In this document: in pieces, positions 34,401-64,000 of the stretch
Position numbering within the stretch: position 1 is the stretch's first letter
Layout: each line of letters begins with the position of its first letter
Assembly: GCF_035046485.1 (NCBI RefSeq)
Contig: NC_085136.1
Location: 326,272,175-326,336,174 of the forward strand
Origin: Aedes albopictus
Lineage: Eukaryota; Arthropoda; Insecta; Diptera; Culicidae
Length of the DNA stretch: 64,000 bases
Direction: 5' to 3'
The notes under the pieces: model-generated
What the model was told of the DNA's origin: nothing
Database searches by the model: none
Seen by the model: the letters and a program-made list of their open reading frames with translations, nothing else
Position numbers and translations under genes: made by a program

Positions 34401-37090
34401 AATCATTCTGATTATAGTACCGGCTAAAACAATGAAGTCATGAGACAAGCTGACATTATTATTTCCCTCTAATTGTGATGATCATACAAACAAAGATTAG
34501 TTTAAAAGACTACCAATTTCACTTAAGAACAATCAGGAACGTGTCTTGGGCTTATTTGTAAATTCGTTCAAAATTCAAGTAGTTCTCGGATTTTTTGTAC
34601 GGCACTGTAAGATTCATTGAGAATCTACCATATTGAGTCATCGTGTGGTTTTGAAAAAATATCCAAAAAGAAGCATTATTGGGATTGTTTTTGGAACAAT
34701 TTTTGTTTTATCTCGATGCATTACAATGGCGCTTGAAATGTGGAGAAGTAAAATCAGCAGTTTCACCACAAATCTTAAACCGCAAGAAAAACACGACTAC
34801 CATTACTCAGAAAGTCCCATTTAATAATTTGTTATCCGTGTGCATAATTTAACTTCATCATTCGGAGTTCATTCTCCTGGTTGAAAAGCTCAATGTAATC
34901 ATGTAGGTATTGACACAAATTTTATTTTGTTTTTTTACCGATGATTTTTACGTCCCACGTATTTGCATATTATAAAAATGCTTTATGCAAATTAAATAAC
35001 TCTCGTATAACTTAATTACATCCTATGCAAGTGGTATGTAATGTATATGTTTTCTATCAGTCGTATAACCTCAAAATAGCTTGATTATAACTAATGGATG
35101 CGATTATATTATTATAGTATTCTGGAAGTTACTCTGATGGGCAAATAACAGAATTGCAACTAATGATTACTTGAAAGCTAGTTGGCACGTACCATGACTA
35201 AAATTATTAGCACTATGAGTGAATTACAAAACATGTTATACAACTTATAAGATGTTCTATAAGCCGCCATTTTTTGCGCTGTTTTGATTATATAGGTGTC
35301 GAATATCCAATCTATATTACTAGAAAAATACTACCCACTTAGTATGAAACATGAATTTTTAACTCTTATATAACAACATGTGTTACTTGGGAAACGCCCC
35401 TAAGACTCCTTGATGCATCCCAGCGTTTCCTAGAAACCGCATTGAGACCCCTGAAATGCCTCTGAAGTGTCCTTGAGATTCCCTGGAGCCCCCTGTACCA
35501 CAGAGATCCCCTGAGACACCCTTGAAGCCCGTTTTCTTTATTCTCCGATGTTGGGGAAATTGAACCAATGCGTCCAATAAGTTGGACTTTTGTGGGATTC
35601 ATAAACGCCACTGCGACCTCCTGATACCCCCTGAAATCTCCTGGGATCCCATTAGAGCTCCTGATACCCCATGCAATGCCCTTGATACCTTCTGGACCTC
35701 CCTGGATCCCCTTGAGCAGGCTTGTCATTTGCTCCCACGGTGTGCCTCAAATGCACCTTTTTGTTCTCTTTATCTTTGAACGCTCCCACCGCTATCGCTT
35801 GCACGAGAGCAAAGCACAAAGAGGCAACATGTGAAAAACAAAAAGGAACGTTGAGTCACAAGAAACAGCACAAAGGGAAACATTTTTGTGCCTCATTTTT
35901 GAGGCTCCCGGAAAGTTGTTCAACAATAACACTGGTTCTTTTTGTGGTATACTCGCCCCGTTCGCAGGGCATGACAATAGCGATCCACAGATGAATCACT
36001 TGTACGCTTGTTAAAAATTGATTTGTAAGCATAAACAAGCTTCTCTTAACCCCAGTGAGCACAAAGTGCCTTTGAGAGAAGACGCTCTAGCTTTGGATGC
36101 GGGAGCGCGGTGCATGATTTTATGTTCTCTTGTTTTGCTCTGAGAAGGATTCCATCTCTGCCCTTGAGACTCCTGGATGCCCGCCTTAGGCCTCCTGGAA
36201 CCACCACCCCCCCCCCCCGAGACTCACTGAAATGGCCTCCCCTTAAATCCCTGAGACCTCTTGGGTTCCCTCTGAAACACCCTTGAAACGCCCATGAGAT
36301 CTCCTGGTACCCCGCTGAAACCTCTTAGAACCCCCTGAAACGCTTTTGTTACCTCCCTTTTTCCTTCCCCAATTATCACCACCTGGTGCTGGTGGTGGTG
36401 GCCAACCTCGCGAGTTACGGAAGCATATCGAATATCTTGAATGCAAACATTAATTTTCTGTTAACTTTTTAAATCATACCTGAACAATGACCCATGACTA
36501 ATTCGTTCCTTTTCAGCTTTCTGGTGTTCGCCTACGTGTACATTCAGCAGCATCCGGTAGTCCGAACGCAAGCCGATCGCCTCCTCAAAATGGGCTGCAT
36601 CCACCACTTCGATTCCGCCAACGTAACTCACCTAATGAACAATCTCCCCATGCAGTCAACCGTGGACTTCATCCCGCACAGTCAGTCGTTCAGCTTCGGC
36701 CTGACGGAAGTTCGCAATGGAACGTCCAAGGTGGCTAAGGGCGTCACCACCGAGCTCATTGACGTGGAAACGCAAGCGGAAGTGTTCGAAGCCACCCTGG
36801 GACAGTTGCTGGAGATGCGAATAAGGTCATCCCATCCGGACTTCGACTTGGTACCGCACAGTTTGGTTGCTTATTCGGGTGATCAGTCACTGGGGCTCTT
36901 GGACGATAAAGGCTGCCCGCTGGACGGGCAGCTCCTGTCAGGCTTTCGGAAGGAAAGAAAACCCTCGGAGGTTGTACTAGCGGCACGTTTCCATGCCTTT
37001 ATGTTTCCCAGCTCAACGACGATAAATTTTAGGCTAACGATCCAATTCTGCTACGAATCGTGTCCCAAAGCGGTGTGCTTCTATCAATAA
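15757..37090 (+). CDS. Secreted PAN/Apple-zona pellucida (ZP) domain protein, 4 coding exons
   Basis: Joining 15757-15832, 15904-16263, 24950-25808 and 36517-37090 gives 1869 nt: 622 residues plus stop. All introns are GT-AG and all phases agree. Residues 1-19 form a hydrophobic signal peptide. Cysteine-rich PAN/Apple-type modules follow at roughly 32-145, 150-258 and 258-357. The ZP domain runs from Cys365 to the end, with typical segments FAYVYIQQHPVVRTQADRL and FRLTIQFCYESCPKAVC. Insect proteins of this build (the NompA, Neo and Tyn group) are extracellular matrix components tethering epidermis or sensory cilia to cuticle; that role here is inference from the family. No transmembrane segment follows the ZP domain, unlike most ZP precursors, so the product may be directly secreted, or another 3' exon may exist. 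I cannot name the exact ortholog. Introns 2 and 3 are 8.7 and 10.7 kb and full of repeats. Confidence 0.88.
15904..16263 (+). CDS. ZP gene coding exon 2 (first PAN/Apple module)
   Basis: Follows CAG at 15901-15903 and ends before donor GTTAGT at 16264. It encodes residues 27-145, including KCSHVTVFHK at the module start, a GGT/GGC run encoding seven glycines, and the cysteines of CARLCREDPDC. The last base begins a valine codon completed in exon 3. Confidence 0.85.
16264..17217. other. ZP intron 2, first part, no feature seen
   Basis: Intron sequence with no recognisable repeat family or coding domain. A 78-residue open frame at 16788-17024 has no family resemblance. Confidence 0.4.
17218..17870. 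repeat. CAT/ATC microsatellite, left block
   Basis: A run of ATC triplets interrupted by TTC, CTC, ATA and similar variants, with a larger duplicated pattern (CACATCATCATAACCATAA near 17565 and 17766). Open frames on both strands encode only Asp/Glu, Met or Ile runs and are not genes. Confidence 0.95.
17871..19034. repeat. ATGATTA-type low-complexity DNA flanking a TTAA element
   Basis: ATGATTAATGATTAAA-like sequence occupies about 17871-18345 and 18972-19034, on either side of the MITE at 18348-18971. It may be a diverged derivative of the adjacent CAT array. Confidence 0.7.
18348..18971. mobile_element. piggyBac-like MITE with TTAA target duplication
   Basis: Flanked by TTAA at 18348-18351 and 18968-18971, with perfect 15-bp inverted termini CCCTCTAATACCCAA. 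Termini beginning CCC at TTAA sites are the hallmark of piggyBac-type elements. The 600-bp interior has no transposase frame. Confidence 0.8.
19035..19443. repeat. CAT/ATC microsatellite, right block
   Basis: Continuation of the triplet array, ending in an almost uninterrupted (CAT)n of about 65 bp at 19375-19443. The purity of the end suggests recent expansion there. Confidence 0.95.
19500..19622. mobile_element. Small MITE with TTAA ends
   Basis: TTAA lies at 19500-19503 and 19619-19622. The inverted termini are CCTTTCAGGATGCGCG and CGCGTCCTGAAGGG, with one or two mismatches. The GC-rich interior has no frame. Confidence 0.7.
19750..24620. repeat. Family A minisatellite array, 23-bp unit, about 4.9 kb
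   Basis: The consensus unit is GAGGAACTCCTGGAGGAATTC plus about two bases, diverged from copy to copy, with most units 23 bp long. Because three units equal 69 bp, antisense frames stay open for up to 214 residues with a 23-residue protein period (SSGIPPGVPREFLQ-like). They span arrays with no domain or splice support, so I treat them as artefacts. Confidence 0.85.
23192..23333. mobile_element. Hairpin MITE inserted in the family A array
   Basis: GAATCGGATTTAACGGCTACG at the left is mirrored by CGTAGCCATTAAATCTGATTC at the right. Arms are about 58 bp around a short loop. It interrupts the 23-bp array. Confidence 0.7.
24950..25808 (+). CDS. ZP gene coding exon 3 (PAN modules 2-3, ZP N-terminal half)
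   Basis: The acceptor CAG ends at 24949 and the donor GTAAGT starts at 25809. It encodes residues 147-431. Cys150 and the RDECASACF segment mark the second PAN-type module. ENQCHS to RVPCL is the third, with a glycine-rich loop. Cys365 starts the ZP domain. The exon is GC-rich compared with the flanking introns. Confidence 0.9.
25809..26334. other. ZP intron 3, first part, no feature seen
   Basis: No repeat or domain recognised. A 104-residue open frame at 25991-26305 has fairly even composition but no family resemblance and no splice support. Confidence 0.35.
26335..26730. repeat. Higher-order tandem repeat (A-B dimer, 215 bp, two copies)
   Basis: The segment TTTCTAGACTCATGCCAACG ... CCAGAGTGAGAAA occurs four times; the shared ACTCATGCCA begins at 26351, 26448, 26566 and 26663. 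Spacings alternate 97, 118, 97. Copies 1 and 3 share GCGTACC and GAAATAA; copies 2 and 4 share GCTTACC and GAAAAAG. This is a two-copy dimeric repeat. Confidence 0.85.
26731..28365. other. Unassigned intron sequence
   Basis: No confident element was found. It ends with an isolated right terminus of the GGGGCTGTCC MITE (about 28250-28277), preceded by a TTGGTTTGA-containing segment that may be a decayed TIR element from about 27973. A 137-residue frame on the minus strand at 27403-27816 has no recognisable domain. Confidence 0.35.
28366..28606. mobile_element. MITE with CAAAGGGGTGTAAGTGAC termini
   Basis: The left end CAAAGGGGTGTAAGTGAC is mirrored at the right by GTCACTTACACCCCTTTG, with both ends perfect over 18 bp. 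About 240 bp, no frame. A second copy lies inverted at 30231-30475. Confidence 0.85.
28755..28964 (+). repeat. 5' LTR (210 bp)
   Basis: A direct copy of 30021-30230. It contains AATAAAGATAACG near the middle, a possible polyadenylation signal within the LTR. Confidence 0.85.
30021..30230 (+). repeat. 3' LTR (210 bp)
   Basis: A direct copy of 28755-28964 of identical length, preceded by a purine-rich tract and followed by the second GGTGT. Confidence 0.85.
30231..30475. mobile_element. Second GGTGTAAGTGAC MITE copy, split by the LTR element
   Basis: An inverted, diverged relative of 28366-28606. It ends with ACTTACACTCCTTTG. Its left terminus starts exactly at the target duplication of the LTR element, so the LTR element seems to have inserted into this MITE's terminus. 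Confidence 0.65.
30660..31257. mobile_element. About 600-bp fold-back with family B units in its arms
   Basis: Arms of about 240 bp (30660-30905 and 31010-31257) are inverted copies, for example AAGGGCATTTAGGAAACCCCC near 30685 against its complement near 31220, and AATGTGTAATAGTTACACATT near 30870 against its relative near 31030. The outer arms are family B repeat and the inner arms are unique. Confidence 0.7.
31517..32405 (-). pseudogene. 5'-truncated non-LTR retrotransposon, RT C-terminal part
   Basis: On the minus strand the frame contains DDLKLFRVIKS just upstream of an in-frame TAG at 32298. It continues through LGVVLDSKLRF and the region after the RT core (YGVQVWAPYYD) to a stop near 31611. 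This is typical of jockey/I-type elements. The 3' end carries (TAAA)n, seen as (TTTA)n at 31519-31540. The 5' part is missing, as in incomplete target-primed reverse transcription. Clade assignment is tentative. Confidence 0.75.
32618..35391. mobile_element. 2.8-kb non-autonomous element with CCCAAGTAACAC termini
   Basis: CCCAAGTAACAC at the left and its exact complement at the right enclose AT-rich DNA without a transposase frame. The right end, read inward (CCCAAGTAACACATGTTGTTATATAAGAGTTA-like), matches the termini of the MITE at 43715, so the two belong to one family. Confidence 0.65.
35721..36165. other. Unclassified insert between family B blocks
   Basis: Sequence of balanced composition starting near TTTGCTCCCACGG and ending near 36150. 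It lacks visible terminal repeats. A 90-residue frame with no recognisable domain lies inside. Confidence 0.35.
36160..36360. repeat. Family B minisatellite with a poly-C run
   Basis: CCTGGAACC/CCTGAAACG-type units, with an uninterrupted run of about a dozen C near 36206-36219. Confidence 0.6.
36517..37090 (+). CDS. ZP gene coding exon 4 (ZP C-terminal half and stop)
   Basis: The acceptor TTTCAG ends at 36516. The first base completes an Asp codon begun in exon 3. It encodes residues 433-622, including the conserved FAYVYIQ strand, Cys459, and the terminal CYESCPKAVCFYQ before TAA. No membrane anchor is encoded. Confidence 0.9.
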
Positions 37091-37094
37091 TAAA
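37089..37094 (+). terminator. Polyadenylation signal AATAAA overlapping the ZP stop codon
   Basis: The last two bases of the TAA stop are also the first two bases of AATAAA. If used, cleavage 10-30 nt later gives a 3' UTR of only a few tens of bases, consistent with the 154-bp gap to the convergent gene. Confidence 0.5.
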
Positions 37095-37244
37095 GTATTC
37101 TAAGAATGTATACAAAAATGCCCTAATATCTCTTTAGTATGGTTGTATTTTACCTCTAGCGAGGGACTAAAAGCATGCAAGCTACTATATGTAATACGTA
37201 ATCTCAGGTGCGACTAGGCGTGCGGCGGCAAGTACGGCGCGTCC

Positions 37245-60147
<22,903 letters not shown>

Positions 60148-60164
60148 GATTGCTGAGATCGATG

Positions 60165-60215
60165 GCGGTGACTGACTGCAACCAATTTACCAACGCAGTG
60201 ACCTCACTGACTAAC
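60165..60215 (-). promoter_or_regulatory. Possible LRRC40 initiator region
   Basis: TCAGT initiator cores occur on the minus strand at about 60175-60171 and 60210-60206, 25-65 bp before the ATG. No TATA box is evident. The assignment is based only on position and motif. Confidence 0.25.
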
Positions 60216-60219
60216 TGTT

Positions 60220-60650
60220 AGCGCAGCGAACTGCAGTCTAATTGAAACTAATGCTGTTAACGAGTTATAGAGTGGTCTTTTTTTTTTGCAATCGCAGTTG
60301 TTGTCTTCGCAGAGTAAGATTTGCCGTTTGAGTATCTCTTTAAACTCAGTATCTTGCTGGTGAATGGCCGAAAACAAAAATAGAATTGCGAAAACGCATT
60401 ACTGGAACATCTGAGAAAGATAGGGCCATTTAATAACAGCTGATTTTTTGTAATGATAAGACAGACAGTAGATTACAAGGCTTTCCCAAATGGTTGAACC
60501 ATACTAATCATAGATACACGATACGCAGTCAAAGGTATGCTCATTGAGTTAAACGAGAAGCTCATGTATGTAGAAGAAATTATTTATAGCATGCGATGTT
60601 GCGTACAAGTTTTAATAGGGTTTATGTCCTATTATGTGAATGTGTTCCAA
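60220..60650. other. Upstream flank, no feature seen
   Basis: No coding frame or element recognised upstream of LRRC40 in this stretch. Confidence 0.35.
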
Positions 60651-60775
60651 TAAGCCTGTGCACCATTTGATGCTGTCTTCCTCACTCCTTCAGAAATTTT
60701 GAAATCGGGGACCTCAATAAACATCAAATTTCTTGTGGGAGTGAGCAAGACAGCATCAAAGGCTGTACAGGCTAA
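60651..60775. mobile_element. MITE with TAAGCCTGTGCA termini
   Basis: About 125 bp. TTTGATGCTGTCTTCCTCACTCC at the left is mirrored by GGAGTGAGCAAGACAGCATCAAA at the right, with TA at each end. Confidence 0.7.
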
Positions 60776-61045
60776 TATCTGATTTCTATCTCTGAGTAAT
60801 TGCCACTATCATGCTAAGCATAATTCTGAGCAAACTGCAAGGCATGATACGTAGATGAAACATTTTTGAGAAACTTTACTCTGTGATAAATTCATCGGAT
60901 AAATTGTAACGTGACTTGCGATTGATTTTTGATTAACTTTGTCGGTGGGGAAAAAGAACCTGACACATTCTACCGTGACGTCACAACGTTGAAACGTCAC
61001 GCTACTAATTCCCATTTTAAACATACTTTCCCAATGAAAATTAAC

Positions 61046-61305
61046 TCTCGCGCTCAGTATCATACAGGCGTATCTACAATGATCGATTTCTCTTCATCGA
61101 TTTTCTCTTCGGCTAATAACTTGGCCTGCAAATCATTTTTGGTTGTTTTCGTTGTTTTAGATGCTAGTCCTAGTTGTCACTCACCGAAATACACCGGGGG
61201 ATCATCCGAATATTGGTCGTATTTTCCGGAATAATCCGAAGAGAAAATCGACGAAGAGAAATCGATCATTGTAGATACGCCTGTATGATACTAAACGCGA
61301 GAACT
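61046..61305. mobile_element. MITE with TAGTATCATACAGGCG arms
   Basis: AGTATCATACAGGCGTATCTAC near 61057 and its complement near 61270-61291 belong to inverted arms of about 65 bp, including CGATTTCTCTTC. The loop is about 120 bp. Confidence 0.7.
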
Positions 61306-61399
61306 GTTCAACAGATAAGACTTATTCGAAATTTTACAAGGAATCCGAATATGCAAAAATATTTGAGGGTTTACGGTCGAACTTACGAGTTATAGTGGA

Positions 61400-63707
61400 A
61401 AATCTTTCCTGTAGCCGTTGAGTGTTCTCCACTGATGCACACCAGGTTTCACTGGCGTACAGCAGCACAGATTTCACGTTCGAGTTGAAAATTCGGATTT
61501 TGGTGCGTCGACTAATCTGGTTGCTTTTCCATACATTTCTTAAACTCGCAATAGCAGGCCTCGCCTTCTTGATCCGTGCACCTATGTCGATCTTGGTGCC
61601 GCCATCGACCACCATTTGGCTATCAAGATATTGGAAGCTTTCAACATTCTCCACTGATTGTCCAGCTACCGTAAAGCTGGAAGGGTTGACCGTGTTTACA
61701 TCCAACGATTTGGTCTTGATGACGTTGATGGTAAGACCTGCCGCTGAGGAGCGATTGACAAGATCATCGAGCTTGCTCTGCATATCAGAGCGCCGTTGAG
61801 CTAGAAGAGCAACGTTATCAGCCAATCCTAAGTCATTTAGGTGCTCCATGGTAATGGCCTGCCACAGCAATCCACGATTTGGTTCACGGTCAATCGCACC
61901 AACCAGGATCTCGTCGATTACGATGAGGAACAGTAGTGGTGATAGTAAACATCTTTGCCTCACTCCAGCAACGACCCGGATGGGATCGGACAAAACACCG
62001 ATGTGCAGTACTCTGCACGAAAATGCCCTGTACTGTGCTACAATAGCGTGGTTCAAAAAATCGTTTTTGCTCCACACCGCTTATTCGATTCCTAAACAGA
62101 TTATATGCCTTCTCACAAAATTTGAGCTCATTTGGTTGAAAATTGAGACTGCACAAGCTCGTCAAAGTTTGTATGGGAATTACTATGGGAAAACGATGTT
62201 TTTAATTCAATCAACCGTAGCATTTCCCCAAGTGCCCTAGTGGGCTAGTCGACCCTTGGTAATCCTAGGCTACTCTATCAGCTACAACATTGCCGAAGAC
62301 CGCATTCAAATTGGACGCCTCATTAATTAGTTACCGATTTTTATCCAGAATCGAAATCTTTATTGATGATGGTTAAACTATTCGGTGGGCATCACTGCAT
62401 TCTGCAGTGGAACATAGTAGCCATGATTTCAGTGTGCTATCTTTGGCGCTATATGCAGCAATGTTGCCTGCAGGGAAGCTGGAGGATCATAGCTAAAGTT
62501 TGCCCAGTTGGATACAAATCGATAACTAATTATAGAGGCGTCCGATTTGAATGCGGTCTTCGGCAAAGTTGTAGCTGATAGAGTAGCCTAGTATTACCAA
62601 GGGTTGACTAACCCAATAGGGCACTTGTGGAAATGCTACGGTTGATTGAACGAAAAACATCGTTTTCCCATAGTAATTCCCATACAAACTTTGACGGGCT
62701 TGTGCAGTCTCAATTTTCAACCAAATGAGCTCAAATTTTGTGAGAAGGCATACAATCTGGCTAGGAATCGAATAAGCAGTGTGGAGCAAAAACGATTTTT
62801 TGAACCACGCTAGTGCTACAATGAGGTCGATGATTTTCTTAGGGATACCCTTGCTCCTGAGGGCTTCCCACTTGTTTCCGTGATTGAGACGGTCGAAAGC
62901 TTTTCCGTAATCAATAAACACCAGGTAGAAGGACTCTTGCAATTCTTTGATTTGCTCCAGAATAATACGGAGCGTGACAATGTGGTCCACACAGGATCGT
63001 CCGGCACGGAATCTTGTTTGCTGCCGTCGGAGAGTTGCGTCAATCTTCTCCTGTATCCGGTTAAGGATCAGTTTGCAGAGGACTTTGCGAGCGATACACA
63101 CTAACATGATGCCCCGCCAATTATCGCATACATTCAGGTCACCCTTTTTGGGTACCTTTACTTAAACGCCTTGTATCCTGTCGACCGAAAATGTCTCGCC
63201 TTCGTCGGCTAGGGAGTCCGCCCACGCTCTTTTATCCCGTCAACATGAGCGTTTCACTTCCTTCTCGAGAGCCGAATAGCGCTAACGGGCCACGGCTTTG
63301 GCTCCTAGTGTTTCCGCTCGCTCTATCGTGGCTTCGGCGTTCCTTCGCTTCTCTATCTTCCTCCAGGTATCATCTGTGATCCACTGCTTTCTTCGGGTGC
63401 GTAGCTCACTCAAATTCTCGCCGGTGGCGATGAAGGCGTTCTTGATGGCGCTCCATTGATCTTCTACGCGTTCACCTTCTGGGATATCCACAGCACGGTT
63501 CTCTAGCTCCTCGACGAAGGACCTTTTCACCGCAGCGTCTTTCAGCCGGCGTGTGTTGAACCGGCGCCCAATTTTCTCCTCCTATCGATGGATCCTAGCA
63601 ATGCGCAGTCGGATCTCGCCGATTAGGAGATGATGGTCGAACGCAATGTCGGCGCTACTTTTCATCCGCACATCAAGAACTCTCCATCTCCATTTTCTGC
63701 GGATGCA
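61400..63707 (-). pseudogene. Non-LTR retrotransposon (APE-RT type, RTE-like), decayed and interrupted
   Basis: Minus strand, entering from beyond the right edge. Segments in order: the end of an AP endonuclease (FDHHLLIGEIRLRI near 63640), a linker (WITDDTWRKIEKRR near 63400), then reverse transcriptase with VPKKGDLNVCDNWRGI near 63130, GRSCVDHIVTLRII, VFIDYGKAFD, and after the insertion VRQRCLLSPLLFLIVIDEIL and the YADD-equivalent LADN. It ends abruptly near 61400 after ENTQRLQ. An in-frame TAA lies at 63164-63162, and LADN lacks the second catalytic aspartate of FADD, so it is dead. A fold-back element (62045-62812) and a SINE (63718-63990) are inserted in it. The RTE-like assignment is tentative. 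Confidence 0.8.
62045..62812. mobile_element. 768-bp fold-back element inserted in the RT, 10-bp TSD
   Basis: Arms of about 300 bp (62045-62345 and 62512-62812) are inverted copies, by eye over 90 percent identical, starting AGCGTGGTTCAAAAAATCG. GTGCTACAAT occurs at 62035-62044 and again at 62813-62822. Removing the element plus one copy restores the RT reading frame. The interior encodes nothing. A 9-10-bp duplication suits Mutator-like or Foldback-type transposition. Confidence 0.88.
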
Positions 63708-63717
63708 GATGTGGTCC

Positions 63718-63990
63718 ATATAGCCGAGGCGGTAAACGCACGGGTATTCAGCATGACCATGCTGAGGGTGACGGGTTCGATTCCCGGTCGGTCCAGGATC
63801 TTTTCGTAAAGGAAATTTCCTTGACTTCCTTGGGCATAGAGTATCTTCGTGCCTGCCACACGATATACACATGCAAAATGGTCATTGGCAGAGGAAGCTC
63901 TCAGTTAATAACTGTGGAAGTGCTCATAGAACACTAAGCTGAGAAGCAGGCTTTGTCCCAGTGAGGACGTTACGCCAAGAAGAAGAAGAA
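63718..63990 (+). mobile_element. tRNA-derived SINE (Feilai-like), 10-bp TSD
   Basis: The third copy of the 7441 element, with box A TAGCCGAGGCGG, box B GGTTCGATTCC and a pure (AAG)n tail. GATGTGGTCC flanks it at 63708-63717 and 63991-64000, the last bases of the window. It inserted in the endonuclease region of the retrotransposon. Confidence 0.88.
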
Positions 63991-64000
63991 GATGTGGTCC

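Larger units (their letters stand above)
30480..35720. repeat. Family B minisatellite region with later insertions
   Basis: Family B units (CCCCTGAGACC, CCTGAAACG) occupy about 30480-31516, 32406-32617 and 35392-35720. The gaps are the retrotransposon fragment at 31517-32405 and the TIR element at 32618-35391. Removing the latter restores a typical CTTGAAACGCCCC unit. Confidence 0.65.

Overview
The window is animal nuclear DNA from a mosquito, most likely Aedes. The coding capacity is two intron-containing, insect-type genes. Almost everything else is dense repeat: a tRNA-derived SINE of the Feilai type with AAG tails, many TA- or TTAA-flanked MITEs, fold-back elements and degenerate minisatellites. 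This matches the large, transposon-filled introns of culicine mosquitoes. I infer the genus from the repeats; no marker gene confirms it.

Gene 1 (+ strand, CDS exons at 15757-15832, 15904-16263, 24950-25808 and 36517-37090) joins cleanly into a 622-residue secreted protein: signal peptide, about three PAN/Apple modules, then a zona pellucida (ZP) domain. This is the architecture of insect apical-matrix and cuticle ZP proteins. Gene 2 (- strand, seven CDS exons from 60147 down to 37245) joins into a 607-residue leucine-rich-repeat protein that I recognise as LRRC40. The two genes converge tail to tail, with 154 bp between their stop codons.

Layout: 1-15.7 kb is repeat-rich DNA upstream of gene 1 (MITEs, a 3.2 kb long-inverted-repeat element, two SINE types, a 0.6 kb palindrome, an array rich in a YY1/Pho-like motif). 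Introns 2 and 3 of gene 1 (16.3-24.9 and 25.8-36.5 kb) hold a CAT microsatellite with a piggyBac-like MITE, a 4.9 kb array of a 23-bp unit, a higher-order tandem repeat, a small non-autonomous LTR element with target duplication, a retrotransposon fragment and a 2.8 kb TIR element. Introns 5 and 2 of LRRC40 (37.8-46.9 and 48.0-58.8 kb) hold a second minisatellite family, a perfect 280-bp palindrome with hammerhead-like motifs, GGTCGAAA-type minisatellites and a 6 kb 23-bp-unit array. From 60.2 kb on lies DNA upstream of LRRC40, with MITEs and a decayed APE-type non-LTR retrotransposon carrying two nested insertions.

The two genes show no functional link beyond their convergent arrangement. 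The most unusual structures are the perfect palindrome with a hammerhead core in each arm, the two arrays of YY1/Pho-like motifs in opposite orientation, and the fold-back element cleanly inserted in a reverse transcriptase with a 10-bp target duplication.
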